Shown here piece by piece: positions 1 through 7,023 of a stretch of DNA of 13,203 nt (position 1 is the stretch's first letter; every line of letters starts with the position of its first letter). Origin of the DNA: Verrucomicrobiia bacterium (GTDB lineage Bacteria; Verrucomicrobiota; Verrucomicrobiia; JABWAM01); contig JABWAM010000043.1 in assembly GCA_013360985.1 (NCBI GenBank), positions 1 through 13,203 of the forward strand, given 5' to 3'. Under the pieces are notes generated by a model, which was not told the origin of the DNA, ran no database searches, and was given only the letters and a program-made list of their open reading frames with translations. Both the position numbers and the translations under genes were made by a program.

Positions 1-208
1 TGAATTTTGACTCGATCGGCATGGTTTTGAACCTCTCAAGAGAAGCTAAAATCACGAGCTTTCATGGTGTAAAAACGACGTTTTTCAGAGGGAATTTGCA
101 TTCCATGTCCATCCATGATTGGCGCGGCAGACCATGAAGCATTGAGGTTTATAACACGCGTTTTCGCGTTTTTGCCTTGCCTCATCCAAACCCTCTTCCC
201 CTATGAAA

Positions 209-231
209 CCCACAGGAAACCGGGGAGAGCC
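209..231 (-). repeat. Solitary ISL3-type terminal repeat
   Basis: This 23-bp stretch matches the inverted repeat at 1016-1038 in 20 of 23 positions and has the same orientation, sharing CCCACA and AACCGGGGAGAGCC. Read on the minus strand it begins GGCTCTCCCCGG, the style of an ISL3-family terminus, with the outer end at 231. Any element it belonged to would extend left of 209, probably past the window edge. I saw no transposase-like peptide between 1 and 208, so it may be a solo end. Confidence 0.5.
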
Positions 232-288
232 GTTTTTCATGGAACCCAAGAGTTTCTCGGGAAGACGCAAACTATCGCAAAGACAAAA

Positions 289-453
289 ATGATCTATCGT
301 TTCGGTGCTCAATGGTTTGAAGCTCCCGAAACATTTGTGACCACTGGAAAGTGTGAAAAGGAGATCATTGGCCCGCGTGAGCAACCGATTCTTTGGGAGC
401 AGCTTCAGCAACTGCGACGTGCCAATGAGAACAGGAGCATGAACACTCCATAA
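289..453 (+). CDS. Small ORF, 54 aa, unknown (possibly a gene fragment)
   Basis: I do not recognise this ORF. It begins with ATG at 289 and encodes 54 residues starting MIYRFGAQWFEAPETF and ending NENRSMNTP, with a balanced amino-acid composition rather than the Arg/Pro/Ser-rich look of most spurious frames here. There is no good ribosome binding site (upstream is AGACAAAA). The ATG overlaps the TGA of an even shorter frame by ATGA. It lies between a solo ISL3-type end (231) and the ISL3 remnant (540), so it could be a surviving piece of a disrupted gene. It may equally be chance; the longer in-frame extension to 115 runs through the transposon end and was not accepted. Confidence 0.25.
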   Translation: MIYRFGAQWFEAPETFVTTGKCEKEIIGPREQPILWEQLQQLRRANENRSMNTP

Positions 454-539
454 TTCTTTACGATGACCCACGTCGAAAAAAAGGTTCGGTTCAATCAACA
501 TCCCATGGCCGCGCAAATGAGACCCGCGTTTCAACTTCT

Positions 540-562
540 GACTCTCCCAGGAATGCTGCGGG
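540..562 (+). repeat. Right terminal inverted repeat of the ISL3 remnant
   Basis: GACTCTCCCAGG followed by TGCTGCGGG mirrors the left end at about 15 of 23 positions. It lies immediately beyond the transposase stop codon (564-566), as expected for the right end of an ISL3 element. The second base is A where the other two copies have G, so the end is decayed. Confidence 0.5.
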
Positions 563-563
563 T

Positions 564-983
564 TCACGGGTGGATGGATGAGGGGTTGAGATCGAGGCCG
601 CCGCAAGCAAAGGAGATGAGGGTTTTGAGGTGTTCGACGTTGGCGATGCCTCGGGATCGCTTCTTGACCAGGGCAATTTTGGCGTTGATGGCCTCCAGGG
701 CGGCAGTGCAGGAGATGGCGATCGAAGGTGAGGATGTTGTCCAGATGGCGTTCGAACATGTCGGCGACCTTCATCTGGCAGGTGTCCAGATGTCGCCGCC
801 GCCGATCCCGATGATCGTCGAGCGGCATCCGCTTCCCACACTCGAGGCGCACAAACCGACTCCCTTCCCGAGAGCGCACCGCCCACGCCCCTCCTTCTCC
901 GCGGTCTTCAGGTTCACCGCGTCAACCATCCACGGACTCTTCCGCCCAAGAATGCCTTCGTCGAGTTCTTTGCTCGTCATCAC
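564..983 (-). pseudogene. ISL3-family transposase remnant (N- and C-terminus only, frameshifted)
   Basis: Three minus-strand frames must be joined. From ATG 983 the first frame reads MMTSKELDEGILGRKSPW and then MVDAVNLKTAEKE, like the start of ISL3 transposases. After an indel near 880-900 the second frame gives EGSRFVRLECGKRMPLDD and RRRRHLDTCQ, the N-terminal zinc-binding region that normally reads CPxCG...RRWRHLDTCQ. Directly after Gln (near 775/774) comes MKVADMFERHLDNILTF, which belongs near the C-terminus, so the whole central catalytic DDE region is gone. A second frameshift near 722 leads to CTAALEAINAKIALVKKR and LISFACGGLDLNPSSIHP with a TGA stop at 564-566, the typical ISL3 C-terminal ending. 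It cannot encode an active transposase. Confidence 0.8.
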
Positions 984-1015
984 CCCGCAACCATGCCATC
1001 TTCAGCCTCGGTTCG

Positions 1016-1038
1016 CCCACACAGAACCGGGGAGAGCC
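1016..1038 (-). repeat. Left terminal inverted repeat of the ISL3 remnant
   Basis: This is the transposase-start end of the element; on the minus strand it starts GGCTCTCCCCGG and lies 32 bp before the ATG at 983. It is nearly the same as the solo end at 209-231 and pairs imperfectly with 540-562. Confidence 0.65.
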
Positions 1039-1083
1039 AGATGTTAAAAGGCGTGTCGCTTCTTTCTTTTGTCTCAGCCACCC

Positions 1084-1105
1084 GGAATCCTTTGTTGTGG
1101 ATTCC
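1084..1105 (+). promoter_or_regulatory. Short inverted repeat upstream of the HEPN-TIGR04255 operon
   Basis: GGAATCC (1084-1090) and GGATTCC (1099-1105) form a perfect 7-bp stem with an 8-nt T-rich loop, 33 bp before the chosen ATG. It could be an operator or a structure in the mRNA leader; the sequence alone does not decide. Confidence 0.3.
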
Positions 1106-1124
1106 TGTTCGGATGGATGAGGGC

Positions 1125-1131
1125 GGAGAGG
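1125..1131 (+). promoter_or_regulatory. Ribosome binding site deciding the start at 1139
   Basis: GGAGAGG is a strong Shine-Dalgarno match. Three consecutive possible starts follow: GTG 1136, ATG 1139 and ATG 1142. Spacing is 4, 7 and 10 nt respectively, which favours ATG 1139. Confidence 0.6.
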
Positions 1132-1138
1132 ACTTGTG

Positions 1139-2602
1139 ATGATGCCGGCTGATCCAATGAAACAAACCGCGACAAGGTGGATAATTCGTGTCCCAAAGAA
1201 TTGGAATTCACAGGATCGCACCATGCTCTTGCGCCTCGGCGCGGTCTTCAACGCCCTCAACACCGCCCAGAAAGTCGCCGTGCGATTCCCCAACACGGAC
1301 TCGGAAAACGACACGGCCGACCTGTCCAATGTCCTGTTTTGGACCATGGCACTTGTCAAGGAGGCGGAGAAGACCGTCCGACAATATGAGTCGGCCCTCG
1401 CTCCTTTGCGAGCGTCCCGCGCCGAAGTGCAGGAAGTTTGGGATGCTGTCTTCACGAACCCTCCCTCGTGGCTGATGGATGCGTTGAAGCGCATTCGGGA
1501 CCAGGTCGCTTTTCATTGGGATGCGGAAGCCTTTGAGAAGATTAACCTCCAACTATCGTTCGACTCCGTGTTCGTCGAAGGCACGGGCGAAGCGGATGGA
1601 CGAGTCTATTACCCTCTTTCCAACGCGCTTCTTTTGGACCATGCCTTTGGGTACTCGGAACATGACCGAGCCGAGATCACGCGGCGCATCGTGGAGATGA
1701 CCCAATACATGGGCAAGGTGCGTGCTCTCATCCAGATGATCATTTCCCGGAAGCTGCTGGAACTCGGATGCGTAAAGGAATCGGTCCGTGCCAACGCCGT
1801 GGAAGAGGAGCCCCCCCTCGAGCAAAGCAATTCACCGGAGCAGCATACCATGAGCAACGCCTTTCCCATTCCCATCCCGGATCGTCTGCCCTTCCGCATC
1901 ACGCCATGCCCCATCGTGGAGGCAATCTTCGAAGCCCGGTTTATCAGCCCTGAGCCATGGGCCACCATGCCCGGCCTGCTTTTCGCCAAAATCCGGGATA
2001 GATACCGGGAGCAGAAGGCTTTGCCGTTGGCTCAACTGCCCGAGGAGATCCGGCGGCAACAACCCGGTTTGCTTCGCCTGCCTTTGCTCCAGTTCCTGGG
2101 CAGAGACTTCCTCATTCAGCTTGGCCCGCGCGTCGTCAGCCTCGTCACCAAACCCAACGCCTACCCGGGCTGGTCAGCCGTTCAGAGGGAACTGAAATGG
2201 CTGCAGGAACAGCTGAAGGCGGCCGGGTTCATCGGCGAGACCGAACGCTTGAGCGCCCGCTACATCGATTTTTTCAGCGGAGACGTCTTTCCGTCACTCC
2301 GGCTCGGTCTCAACATTGACAGCCAGCCGTTGCGAGGCATGCAAACGGACCTGACTACCGTGCTGCGGCGCGGGGCCCTCACGATCCGGCTGGCCGTGAC
2401 CAACGGCGCCATTGTCACGACCAAGGAAGGACCGAAGACGGGCAGCGTCCTCGACGTGGACGCATGGTTTGGGCCGACCGGGGTGGACTTGTTTGGAAAC
2501 GGGCTCGCGCGTTTTGCCGAGGCGCACCAAGCCATCAAGGGACTGTTCTTTGGCTTGATCATGCCCGAATTGCTCGCTAGGTTGCAACCGCAGTACGAAT
2601 GA
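1139..2602 (+). CDS. HEPN-like / TIGR04255-type fusion protein, putative defence protein
   Basis: The protein has 487 aa in two halves. Residues 1 to about 215 are mostly helical in appearance and contain RDQVAFH (R120-H126), which fits the RX4-6H catalytic signature of HEPN ribonucleases; the HEPN call rests on this motif and is an inference. From about residue 238 the sequence follows the TIGR04255 pattern as I recall it: PIVEAIFEARF near its start, a middle FLIQLGPRVVSL...YPGW, then ARYIDFF, and a C-terminal FAEAHQAIKGLFFG. TIGR04255 proteins are usually separate and about 250 aa, and Met238 (ATG 1850, with GGAG 9 nt upstream) could be a remnant of a separate start. No signal peptide or membrane segment is seen. 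It is first of three packed plus-strand genes, preceded by a good ribosome site. The biochemical role of TIGR04255 is unknown to me. Confidence 0.75.
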   Translation: MMPADPMKQTATRWIIRVPKNWNSQDRTMLLRLGAVFNALNTAQKVAVRFPNTDSENDTADLSNVLFWTMALVKEAEKTVRQYESALAPLRASRAEVQEVWDAVFTNPPSWLMDALKRIRDQVAFHWDAEAFEKINLQLSFDSVFVEGTGEADGRVYYPLSNALLLDHAFGYSEHDRAEITRRIVEMTQYMGKVRALIQMIISRKLLELGCVKESVRANAVEEEPPLEQSNSPEQHTMSNAFPIPIPDRLPFRITPCPIVEAIFEARFISPEPWATMPGLLFAKIRDRYREQKALPLAQLPEEIRRQQPGLLRLPLLQFLGRDFLIQLGPRVVSLVTKPNAYPGWSAVQRELKWLQEQLKAAGFIGETERLSARYIDFFSGDVFPSLRLGLNIDSQPLRGMQTDLTTVLRRGALTIRLAVTNGAIVTTKEGPKTGSVLDVDAWFGPTGVDLFGNGLARFAEAHQAIKGLFFGLIMPELLARLQPQYE

Positions 2603-3063
2603 ACGCCCTGTTGCTCCAAGGTCAGTCCCAAGCCTACACCTTGCTGGAAGAACTCCAGGAGCCGCCCGAGGTGTCGGCGGTGCGCCGGGCAGAGCCGGAT
2701 GAGATCGCGAGAGAGGAACTGCTGCTCCGTAAACTTGGCCCCAAGGGATGGGGGCGCGTGCATCACTTCCGGAACTACTACGCGTCCGGCTGGGGAGAAA
2801 ACGGCCACGCGCTCTCGCCCAAGGCATTGGATGCCTTCTTTCGATTTGTGGAGGTTGTGGAATTTCCGGCCGATAAGGCCAGCCCCAGCGTTTTCCTTAC
2901 CGACCGTGGTGGCATTGAGCTTTGCTGGGAGAACCGCGCGGGCGAATCGGTTCAGGTGGAATTCACGGCCTCGGGCGTCGAGTGCTACCAAGCGGCGTCC
3001 GACCGGGAAGGCCTCGCGGCATTCGAGGATTTGGAACAGTTGTCCCGCCAACTCTCCTCATAA
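2599..3063 (+). CDS. Hypothetical protein of the TIGR04255 cassette, 154 aa
   Basis: I do not recognise a named domain. The start ATG overlaps the stop of the fusion gene in an ATGA junction, and no convincing Shine-Dalgarno sequence precedes it, so translation is probably by re-initiation. Residues of note are a conserved-looking block GWGRVHHFRNYYASGWGENG followed by LSPKALDAFFRFVEVV, then PSVFLTDRGGIELCWE and VQVEFTASGVECY. The alternation in the second half suggests a small mixed alpha/beta fold with several beta strands. The length and acidic, soluble composition give no sign of export. Its tight coupling suggests that it acts with the preceding protein, for example as a partner, antidote or regulator; that is inference from position only. 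Confidence 0.8.
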   Translation: MNALLLQGQSQAYTLLEELQEPPEVSAVRRAEPDEIAREELLLRKLGPKGWGRVHHFRNYYASGWGENGHALSPKALDAFFRFVEVVEFPADKASPSVFLTDRGGIELCWENRAGESVQVEFTASGVECYQAASDREGLAAFEDLEQLSRQLSS

Positions 3064-3065
3064 TC

Positions 3066-3458
3066 ATGCCGCTCGCGTCAGGCGAAGACGTCGTTCGTGC
3101 CGTTTGTACTGACAAATGGGATGGCGAACGTTTGTCGCCAAGCCTTTTCGTGGGACAGAACATCTCCGTCAGCCGGCTCGCGATCACCCCCCTGGCCGAC
3201 CACTGGGATTTGTTTCGGCAGTACGTTGAGGATCCGCCGGAACGCCGCTTGGAATTGATCGCTCAAATCCAGGTGGGGCGCTTGCAGAGCATCGGAAAGG
3301 CGCGGAATCCTCCCGTCGCTTTGACCGTGGAGGCAAGGCCGGAGGAGTGGAATCCAGCCCATGCCGAGATTCCTCAGAGGATCACACGTGGTCTCGCGAA
3401 CAAGATTCTCCCGGCACTCCAACGCCATTTCCTTCCTCCTCATCATCGCCAAGCCTAA
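3066..3458 (+). CDS. Hypothetical protein of the TIGR04255 cassette, 130 aa
   Basis: The ATG lies 2 bp after the stop of the 154-aa gene, with no Shine-Dalgarno sequence in the gap, so it is very likely translationally coupled. A longer in-frame reading from 2922 was rejected because it lies wholly within the upstream gene. The protein starts MPLASGEDVVRAVCTDKWDG and contains ISVSRLAITPLADHWDLF, an Arg/Glu-rich helix-like stretch, and EWNPAHAEIPQRITRGLANK near the end. No known domain was recognised and no membrane segment is visible. The last ten residues (FLPPHHRQA) look unlike the rest, so a late frameshift or a recombined tail is possible. It completes the three-gene unit; its role is unknown. 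Confidence 0.7.
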   Translation: MPLASGEDVVRAVCTDKWDGERLSPSLFVGQNISVSRLAITPLADHWDLFRQYVEDPPERRLELIAQIQVGRLQSIGKARNPPVALTVEARPEEWNPAHAEIPQRITRGLANKILPALQRHFLPPHHRQA

Positions 3459-3542
3459 ACTCTTGTCCGAGGACATGGAGACTGGGCTCAAAAGAAAGGG
3501 TAAACGGGGCCTTGGTGTACGATCTACGACTGCTGAACGGCT

Positions 3543-3590
3543 ATTGCATCAGTCTCCCGTTGCATCGGAAACACGGGAGACTGATGCAAT
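3543..3590. promoter_or_regulatory. 18-bp perfect inverted repeat upstream of the helicase gene
   Basis: ATTGCATCAGTCTCCCGT (3543-3560) is followed after 12 nt by its exact reverse complement (3573-3590). It sits in the 150-bp gap between the three-gene cassette and the helicase, ending 18 bp before the GTG start. No T-run follows on either strand, so a classical intrinsic terminator is unlikely. An operator or a leader hairpin controlling the helicase is more plausible. The rest of the gap (3459-3608) shows no convincing gene. Confidence 0.7.
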
Positions 3591-3608
3591 GCAACCGAAG
3601 GAATAAGG

Positions 3609-6600
3609 GTGCCTACCCACGACATCATCGATAATCGGACGGAGAAGCTGGTTGACCACCTCAATCAGATCCTCGGGACGAGCGAGCGCGGGCGCTTCGC
3701 CGTGGGCTATCTGTTCCTGTCGGGGCTCACGCGCGTGGCCAAGCGGCTCCTCAACATGAAGGAGATCCGTCTGCTCATCGGCAATACGTCGAGCCGCGAA
3801 ACCATCGAGATGCTGGCGGAGGGCTACCGACGGCTGGACCTCGCCGCGGAGGAACTCGAGAAGCAGGCCTACCCGAAGCGCGCCGACGCCGGAATGATGG
3901 CGGAGGCCACCGCCGGGAACCTGCGGAACGCGGTCGAGATGATGGACCAGACCGACGAGGCGCAGGAACTGATCGCCGGGTTGATTCGATTGATCGAGGA
4001 GAAGCGGCTGAAGGTCCGCGTCTTCACCAAGGGACGGCTCCACGCGAAGGCGTACATCTGCGACTACGGCGAAATATTCGATCCGATGGGGAAGAAGGTC
4101 GCGCGCCACGAGAAGGGGATTGCGGTGGTGGGTTCGTCCAACCTCACGCTGGCAGGCCTCACGCACAACACCGAGTTGAACGTCCTGGTGCAGGGCAACC
4201 AGAACCATGCGGAGCTGGTTCGGTGGTTCGATGACCTCTGGAAGGACGCTCAGGAGTTTGACGCGTCGCTGATGCAGGAGCTCAAGGAATCGTGGGCCGC
4301 GGCCCAGGTGCGCCCCTACGACATCTACATGAAGACCCTCTACGCCCTCGTGCGGGACCGTCTGGAGGGCGATGACGAGCAGGAACTGCTCTGGGACGAC
4401 GAGATTTTCCGCAAGCTCGCGAGCTTCCAGAAGGTGGCGGTCCGGCAGGCCGTCCAGATGGTCCGGGATTACGGCGGCGCGTTTGTCGCGGACGTGGTCG
4501 GGCTGGGCAAGAGCTACATCGGCGCGGCCATCGTGAAGCACTTCGAACGCACGGACCATGCGCGGCCAGTCGTGATCTGCCCGGCTCCATTGGTGGAGAT
4601 GTGGGAACGGTACAACGAAGTGTACGAGTTGAATGCACGGGTGCTCTCCATGGGGATGCTGCGGGAGGAAGAGGAGAACGGAGTCGCCCGTCTGCTGAAG
4701 GATTTCCATTTCAAGGATCGCGATTTCGTCCTCGTGGACGAGAGCCACAACCTGCGGCACCCGGACACGCAGCGCTACAAGGTCGTCCAGACGTTCCTCT
4801 CGACGGGGAGGCGTTGCTGCTTTCTGACCGCGACCCCCCGGAACAAGAGCGCGTGGGACGTTTTCCACCAGGTCAAGCTATTCCACCAGGAGGATCGCAC
4901 AGACCTGCCGGTGGACCCGCCCAACTTGAAGGAATACTTCAAGTTGATCGAGAGGGGAGAACGCAAGCTCCCCGACCTGCTGGCGAACATCCTCGTGCGA
5001 CGGACCCGCAACCACATCCTGCGCTGGTACGGATTCGATGCGGAAACCCATGAACCGGTGGATCCCGGCCGATTCCTGGAGTACTCGCAGGGGAAGCGGA
5101 AGGCCTACGTGCTGGTCGGTGGGAAGCATCAGTTCTTCCCAAAACGCGAGCTCGAAACGATCGAGTACAGCATCGAAGACACCTACCAGGGGCTTTACCA
5201 GGAACTGCGCGGCCATCTCGGGAAACCGCGGAAGGGGCGGCTGGTGAAAGCGCCGCCGGAGGAGTTGACCTACGCGCGCTACGGGCTCTGGCATTACGTG
5301 CGTCCCGAGAAGCAAAAGAAGGAGCCCTACGCCAACCTCCAGCGGGCGGGGGCCAACCTGCGCGGTTTGATGCGGGTTCTCCTCTTCAAGCGGTTTGAAT
5401 CCAGCGTTTACGCGTTTCGCGAGACCGTGCGCCGCTTGTTGAAAATGCACGAGACCTTCGTGGTTTCGTTGGAGAAAGGAGTAGTTCCGGCGGGGGAAGA
5501 CGCACAACGGATTCTCTACGAGAGTGATCGTTTCGAGGAGGGCGTCCTCGTGGACGTCTTGCGGGCGGTGTCGCAGCGTTATGACGCCGTGGATTTCGAC
5601 GTGGTCACGCTCCGGAACCACGTTCAGCACGATATCGATCTGCTCCGGAGGATCCTGAAACTGGTCTCCCCCATTACGCCGGAGAAGGACGCCAAGCTCC
5701 AAACGCTCAAGAAGCGATTGGAGGCCAAACCGTTGAAGGGCGCCAAGCGGTTGATCTTCACGCAGTATGCGGATACCGCGAGATACCTTTCCACAAACCT
5801 CAATCCGAACGGAACGCATCCTGAGATTGAAGTTATTTTCAGCAGCGACAAAAGCAAGGAGCGTGTGGTGGGACGTTTCGCTCCCAAGGCCAACCCTGAA
5901 TACCGGTTCGCCAAGAACGAAGTCGAACTGATGACGGTGATTGCCACCGATGTTTTGGCGGAAGGTTTAAATCTTCAGGACTGCGATCACATCATCAACT
6001 ACGACTTGCATTGGAATCCGGTTCGGTTGATTCAGCGCTTTGGTCGTATTGACCGCATCGGGTCCGACCACGAGAGGATCTTCGGCTACAACTTTCTTCC
6101 AGAGTTGGGCATCGAGAAAAATCTCGATCTCAGGAAGAAACTGAAACGACGAATCCAAGAGATTCACGACACGATCGGTGAGGATTCCGAGATTCTCGAT
6201 CGGACGGAGCGTCTCAATCCAGACGCAATGTATGCGATCTACGAGACACGAGGCGGAGGGCCGGTACAGATGGACCTGTGGGGCGGCGTCGAGGATGACG
6301 AGTTCCTTGACCTGAATGAGGCCGAGGAGATCCTTCGCCAGCTACGAAAGGACAATCCAACCGAGTTCGACCGGATCGCCAATCTTCGGGACGGAATTCG
6401 GACGGCTCGATCCTCCCTCAAGCGCGGCCTCTTCGTCTTCTGCCAGGCAGGTCGATTCCAACAGCTGTTCCTTCTTGATGAGAAGAGTCAGATCCTTTCC
6501 CGGGATATTCCAAAGGTGGTCGGCGCGGTGAAGTGCGCCCCGGAAGCGAAGTCCGTCCCGTTGCCCGAAGGCCACAACCAGGCCGTCATGGCAGTTCAGA

Positions 6601-6956
6601 GATGGTTTGCCGCGGAAGTGCGGCATCGCGAGGCTGAGCGGGCCTATGGCTCTCACCTGACGCATGGTCAACTCTATGTCCTGCGCGAACTTCGAATCCT
6701 GTTCGAATCCACCCAGGAAGAGGACACCAAGCGGAATGTCAACGTGTTGGAGAAGGTGATCCGAGGACCGTTGACGGAGGCGGTCAAGCGAGAGTTGAAC
6801 CAGTTGCGACGCAACAGTGTAACGGGAGAGAGCCTTCTCAGGAATCTGATTCAAATCTACGACCGTCACGATCTCAAAGATCTGTCGGCGCGTCGAATTT
6901 CGCAGATGCAAGATCGCCCGATTCCACGCATCATTTGTAGCGAAGCCTTTGTTTGA
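3609..6956 (+). CDS. PLD-nuclease / SNF2-family helicase fusion (defence-type)
   Basis: This 1115-aa protein starts at GTG 3609, with GAAGG 7 nt upstream. Residues 1-215 form a phospholipase-D-like nuclease domain with HAKAYICD (H145, K147, D152; the HxKx4D motif) and GSSNLT at 175-180. The helicase core follows: GLGKS Walker A (Lys301), DESH (377-380), TATP (407-410), ATDVLAEGLNLQ at about 779 and QRFGRIDRIG at 809-818, the SNF2-like motifs I, II, III, V and VI. A long insertion of roughly 300 residues separates the two RecA lobes, and about 270 C-terminal residues have no recognised domain. One HKD motif per chain implies dimerisation for nuclease activity. PLD-SNF2 proteins of this layout are known mainly from anti-phage clusters with methylases, ATPases or DUF1156/DUF499 proteins; none is present here. 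All key motifs appear intact, so it is probably active. Confidence 0.9.
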   Translation: MPTHDIIDNRTEKLVDHLNQILGTSERGRFAVGYLFLSGLTRVAKRLLNMKEIRLLIGNTSSRETIEMLAEGYRRLDLAAEELEKQAYPKRADAGMMAEATAGNLRNAVEMMDQTDEAQELIAGLIRLIEEKRLKVRVFTKGRLHAKAYICDYGEIFDPMGKKVARHEKGIAVVGSSNLTLAGLTHNTELNVLVQGNQNHAELVRWFDDLWKDAQEFDASLMQELKESWAAAQVRPYDIYMKTLYALVRDRLEGDDEQELLWDDEIFRKLASFQKVAVRQAVQMVRDYGGAFVADVVGLGKSYIGAAIVKHFERTDHARPVVICPAPLVEMWERYNEVYELNARVLSMGMLREEEENGVARLLKDFHFKDRDFVLVDESHNLRHPDTQRYKVVQTFLSTGRRCCFLTATPRNKSAWDVFHQVKLFHQEDRTDLPVDPPNLKEYFKLIERGERKLPDLLANILVRRTRNHILRWYGFDAETHEPVDPGRFLEYSQGKRKAYVLVGGKHQFFPKRELETIEYSIEDTYQGLYQELRGHLGKPRKGRLVKAPPEELTYARYGLWHYVRPEKQKKEPYANLQRAGANLRGLMRVLLFKRFESSVYAFRETVRRLLKMHETFVVSLEKGVVPAGEDAQRILYESDRFEEGVLVDVLRAVSQRYDAVDFDVVTLRNHVQHDIDLLRRILKLVSPITPEKDAKLQTLKKRLEAKPLKGAKRLIFTQYADTARYLSTNLNPNGTHPEIEVIFSSDKSKERVVGRFAPKANPEYRFAKNEVELMTVIATDVLAEGLNLQDCDHIINYDLHWNPVRLIQRFGRIDRIGSDHERIFGYNFLPELGIEKNLDLRKKLKRRIQEIHDTIGEDSEILDRTERLNPDAMYAIYETRGGGPVQMDLWGGVEDDEFLDLNEAEEILRQLRKDNPTEFDRIANLRDGIRTARSSLKRGLFVFCQAGRFQQLFLLDEKSQILSRDIPKVVGAVKCAPEAKSVPLPEGHNQAVMAVQRWFAAEVRHREAERAYGSHLTHGQLYVLRELRILFESTQEEDTKRNVNVLEKVIRGPLTEAVKRELNQLRRNSVTGESLLRNLIQIYDRHDLKDLSARRISQMQDRPIPRIICSEAFV

Positions 6957-6976
6957 GCTTCGCACAGTCCCAGGCC

Positions 6977-7023
6977 AGCAGCCTGTAGGACTTTGGCCAA
7001 CGGCCAAAAGCCTCCGGGCTGCT
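6977..7023. repeat. Compound hairpin (REP-like) downstream of the helicase gene
   Basis: Nested complementary arms are AGCAGCC (6977-6983) with GGCTGCT (7017-7023), an inner AGG/CCT, and TTTGGCC-AAC-GGCCAAA (6992-7008). It begins 20 bp after the helicase stop. It has no T-tract, so it may act as a 3' mRNA stabiliser or a weak terminator. Its look is that of a dispersed repetitive palindromic element. Confidence 0.6.

Larger units (their letters stand above)
540..1038 (-). mobile_element. Degenerate, internally deleted ISL3-family element
   Basis: The outer ends are an imperfect inverted pair: minus-strand GGCTCTCCCCGGTTCTGTG... starting at 1038, and plus-strand GACTCTCCCAGG... starting at 540, agreeing at about 15 of 23 positions, including CTCTCCC and the terminal GGG. 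Between them, on the minus strand, are the two extremities of an ISL3 (IS204/IS1001/IS1096/IS1165) transposase. Intact ISL3 elements are usually about 1.3-1.5 kb, so roughly 0.8-1 kb is missing. The flanking octamers (532-539 and 1039-1046) do not match, so no target duplication is visible. The structure resembles a MITE-like deletion derivative, no longer autonomous. Confidence 0.75.

Noticed and set aside
85..879. 264-aa minus-strand frame taken as a single gene
   Set aside because: Only its first third carries ISL3 transposase peptide; after the frameshift near 722 it reads the wrong frame and runs out past the element's right end, so it is part of a pseudogene.
3361..3606. 81-aa plus-strand frame between the cassette and the helicase
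   Set aside because: It starts inside the 130-aa gene in another frame and its second half is the translated 18-bp hairpin. No ribosome site or family resemblance was seen.
3549..4868. 439-aa open frame on the minus strand
   Set aside because: It is antisense to the PLD domain and Walker A region of the helicase, whose motifs are clearly on the plus strand. The peptide is rich in His, Arg and Val without motifs.
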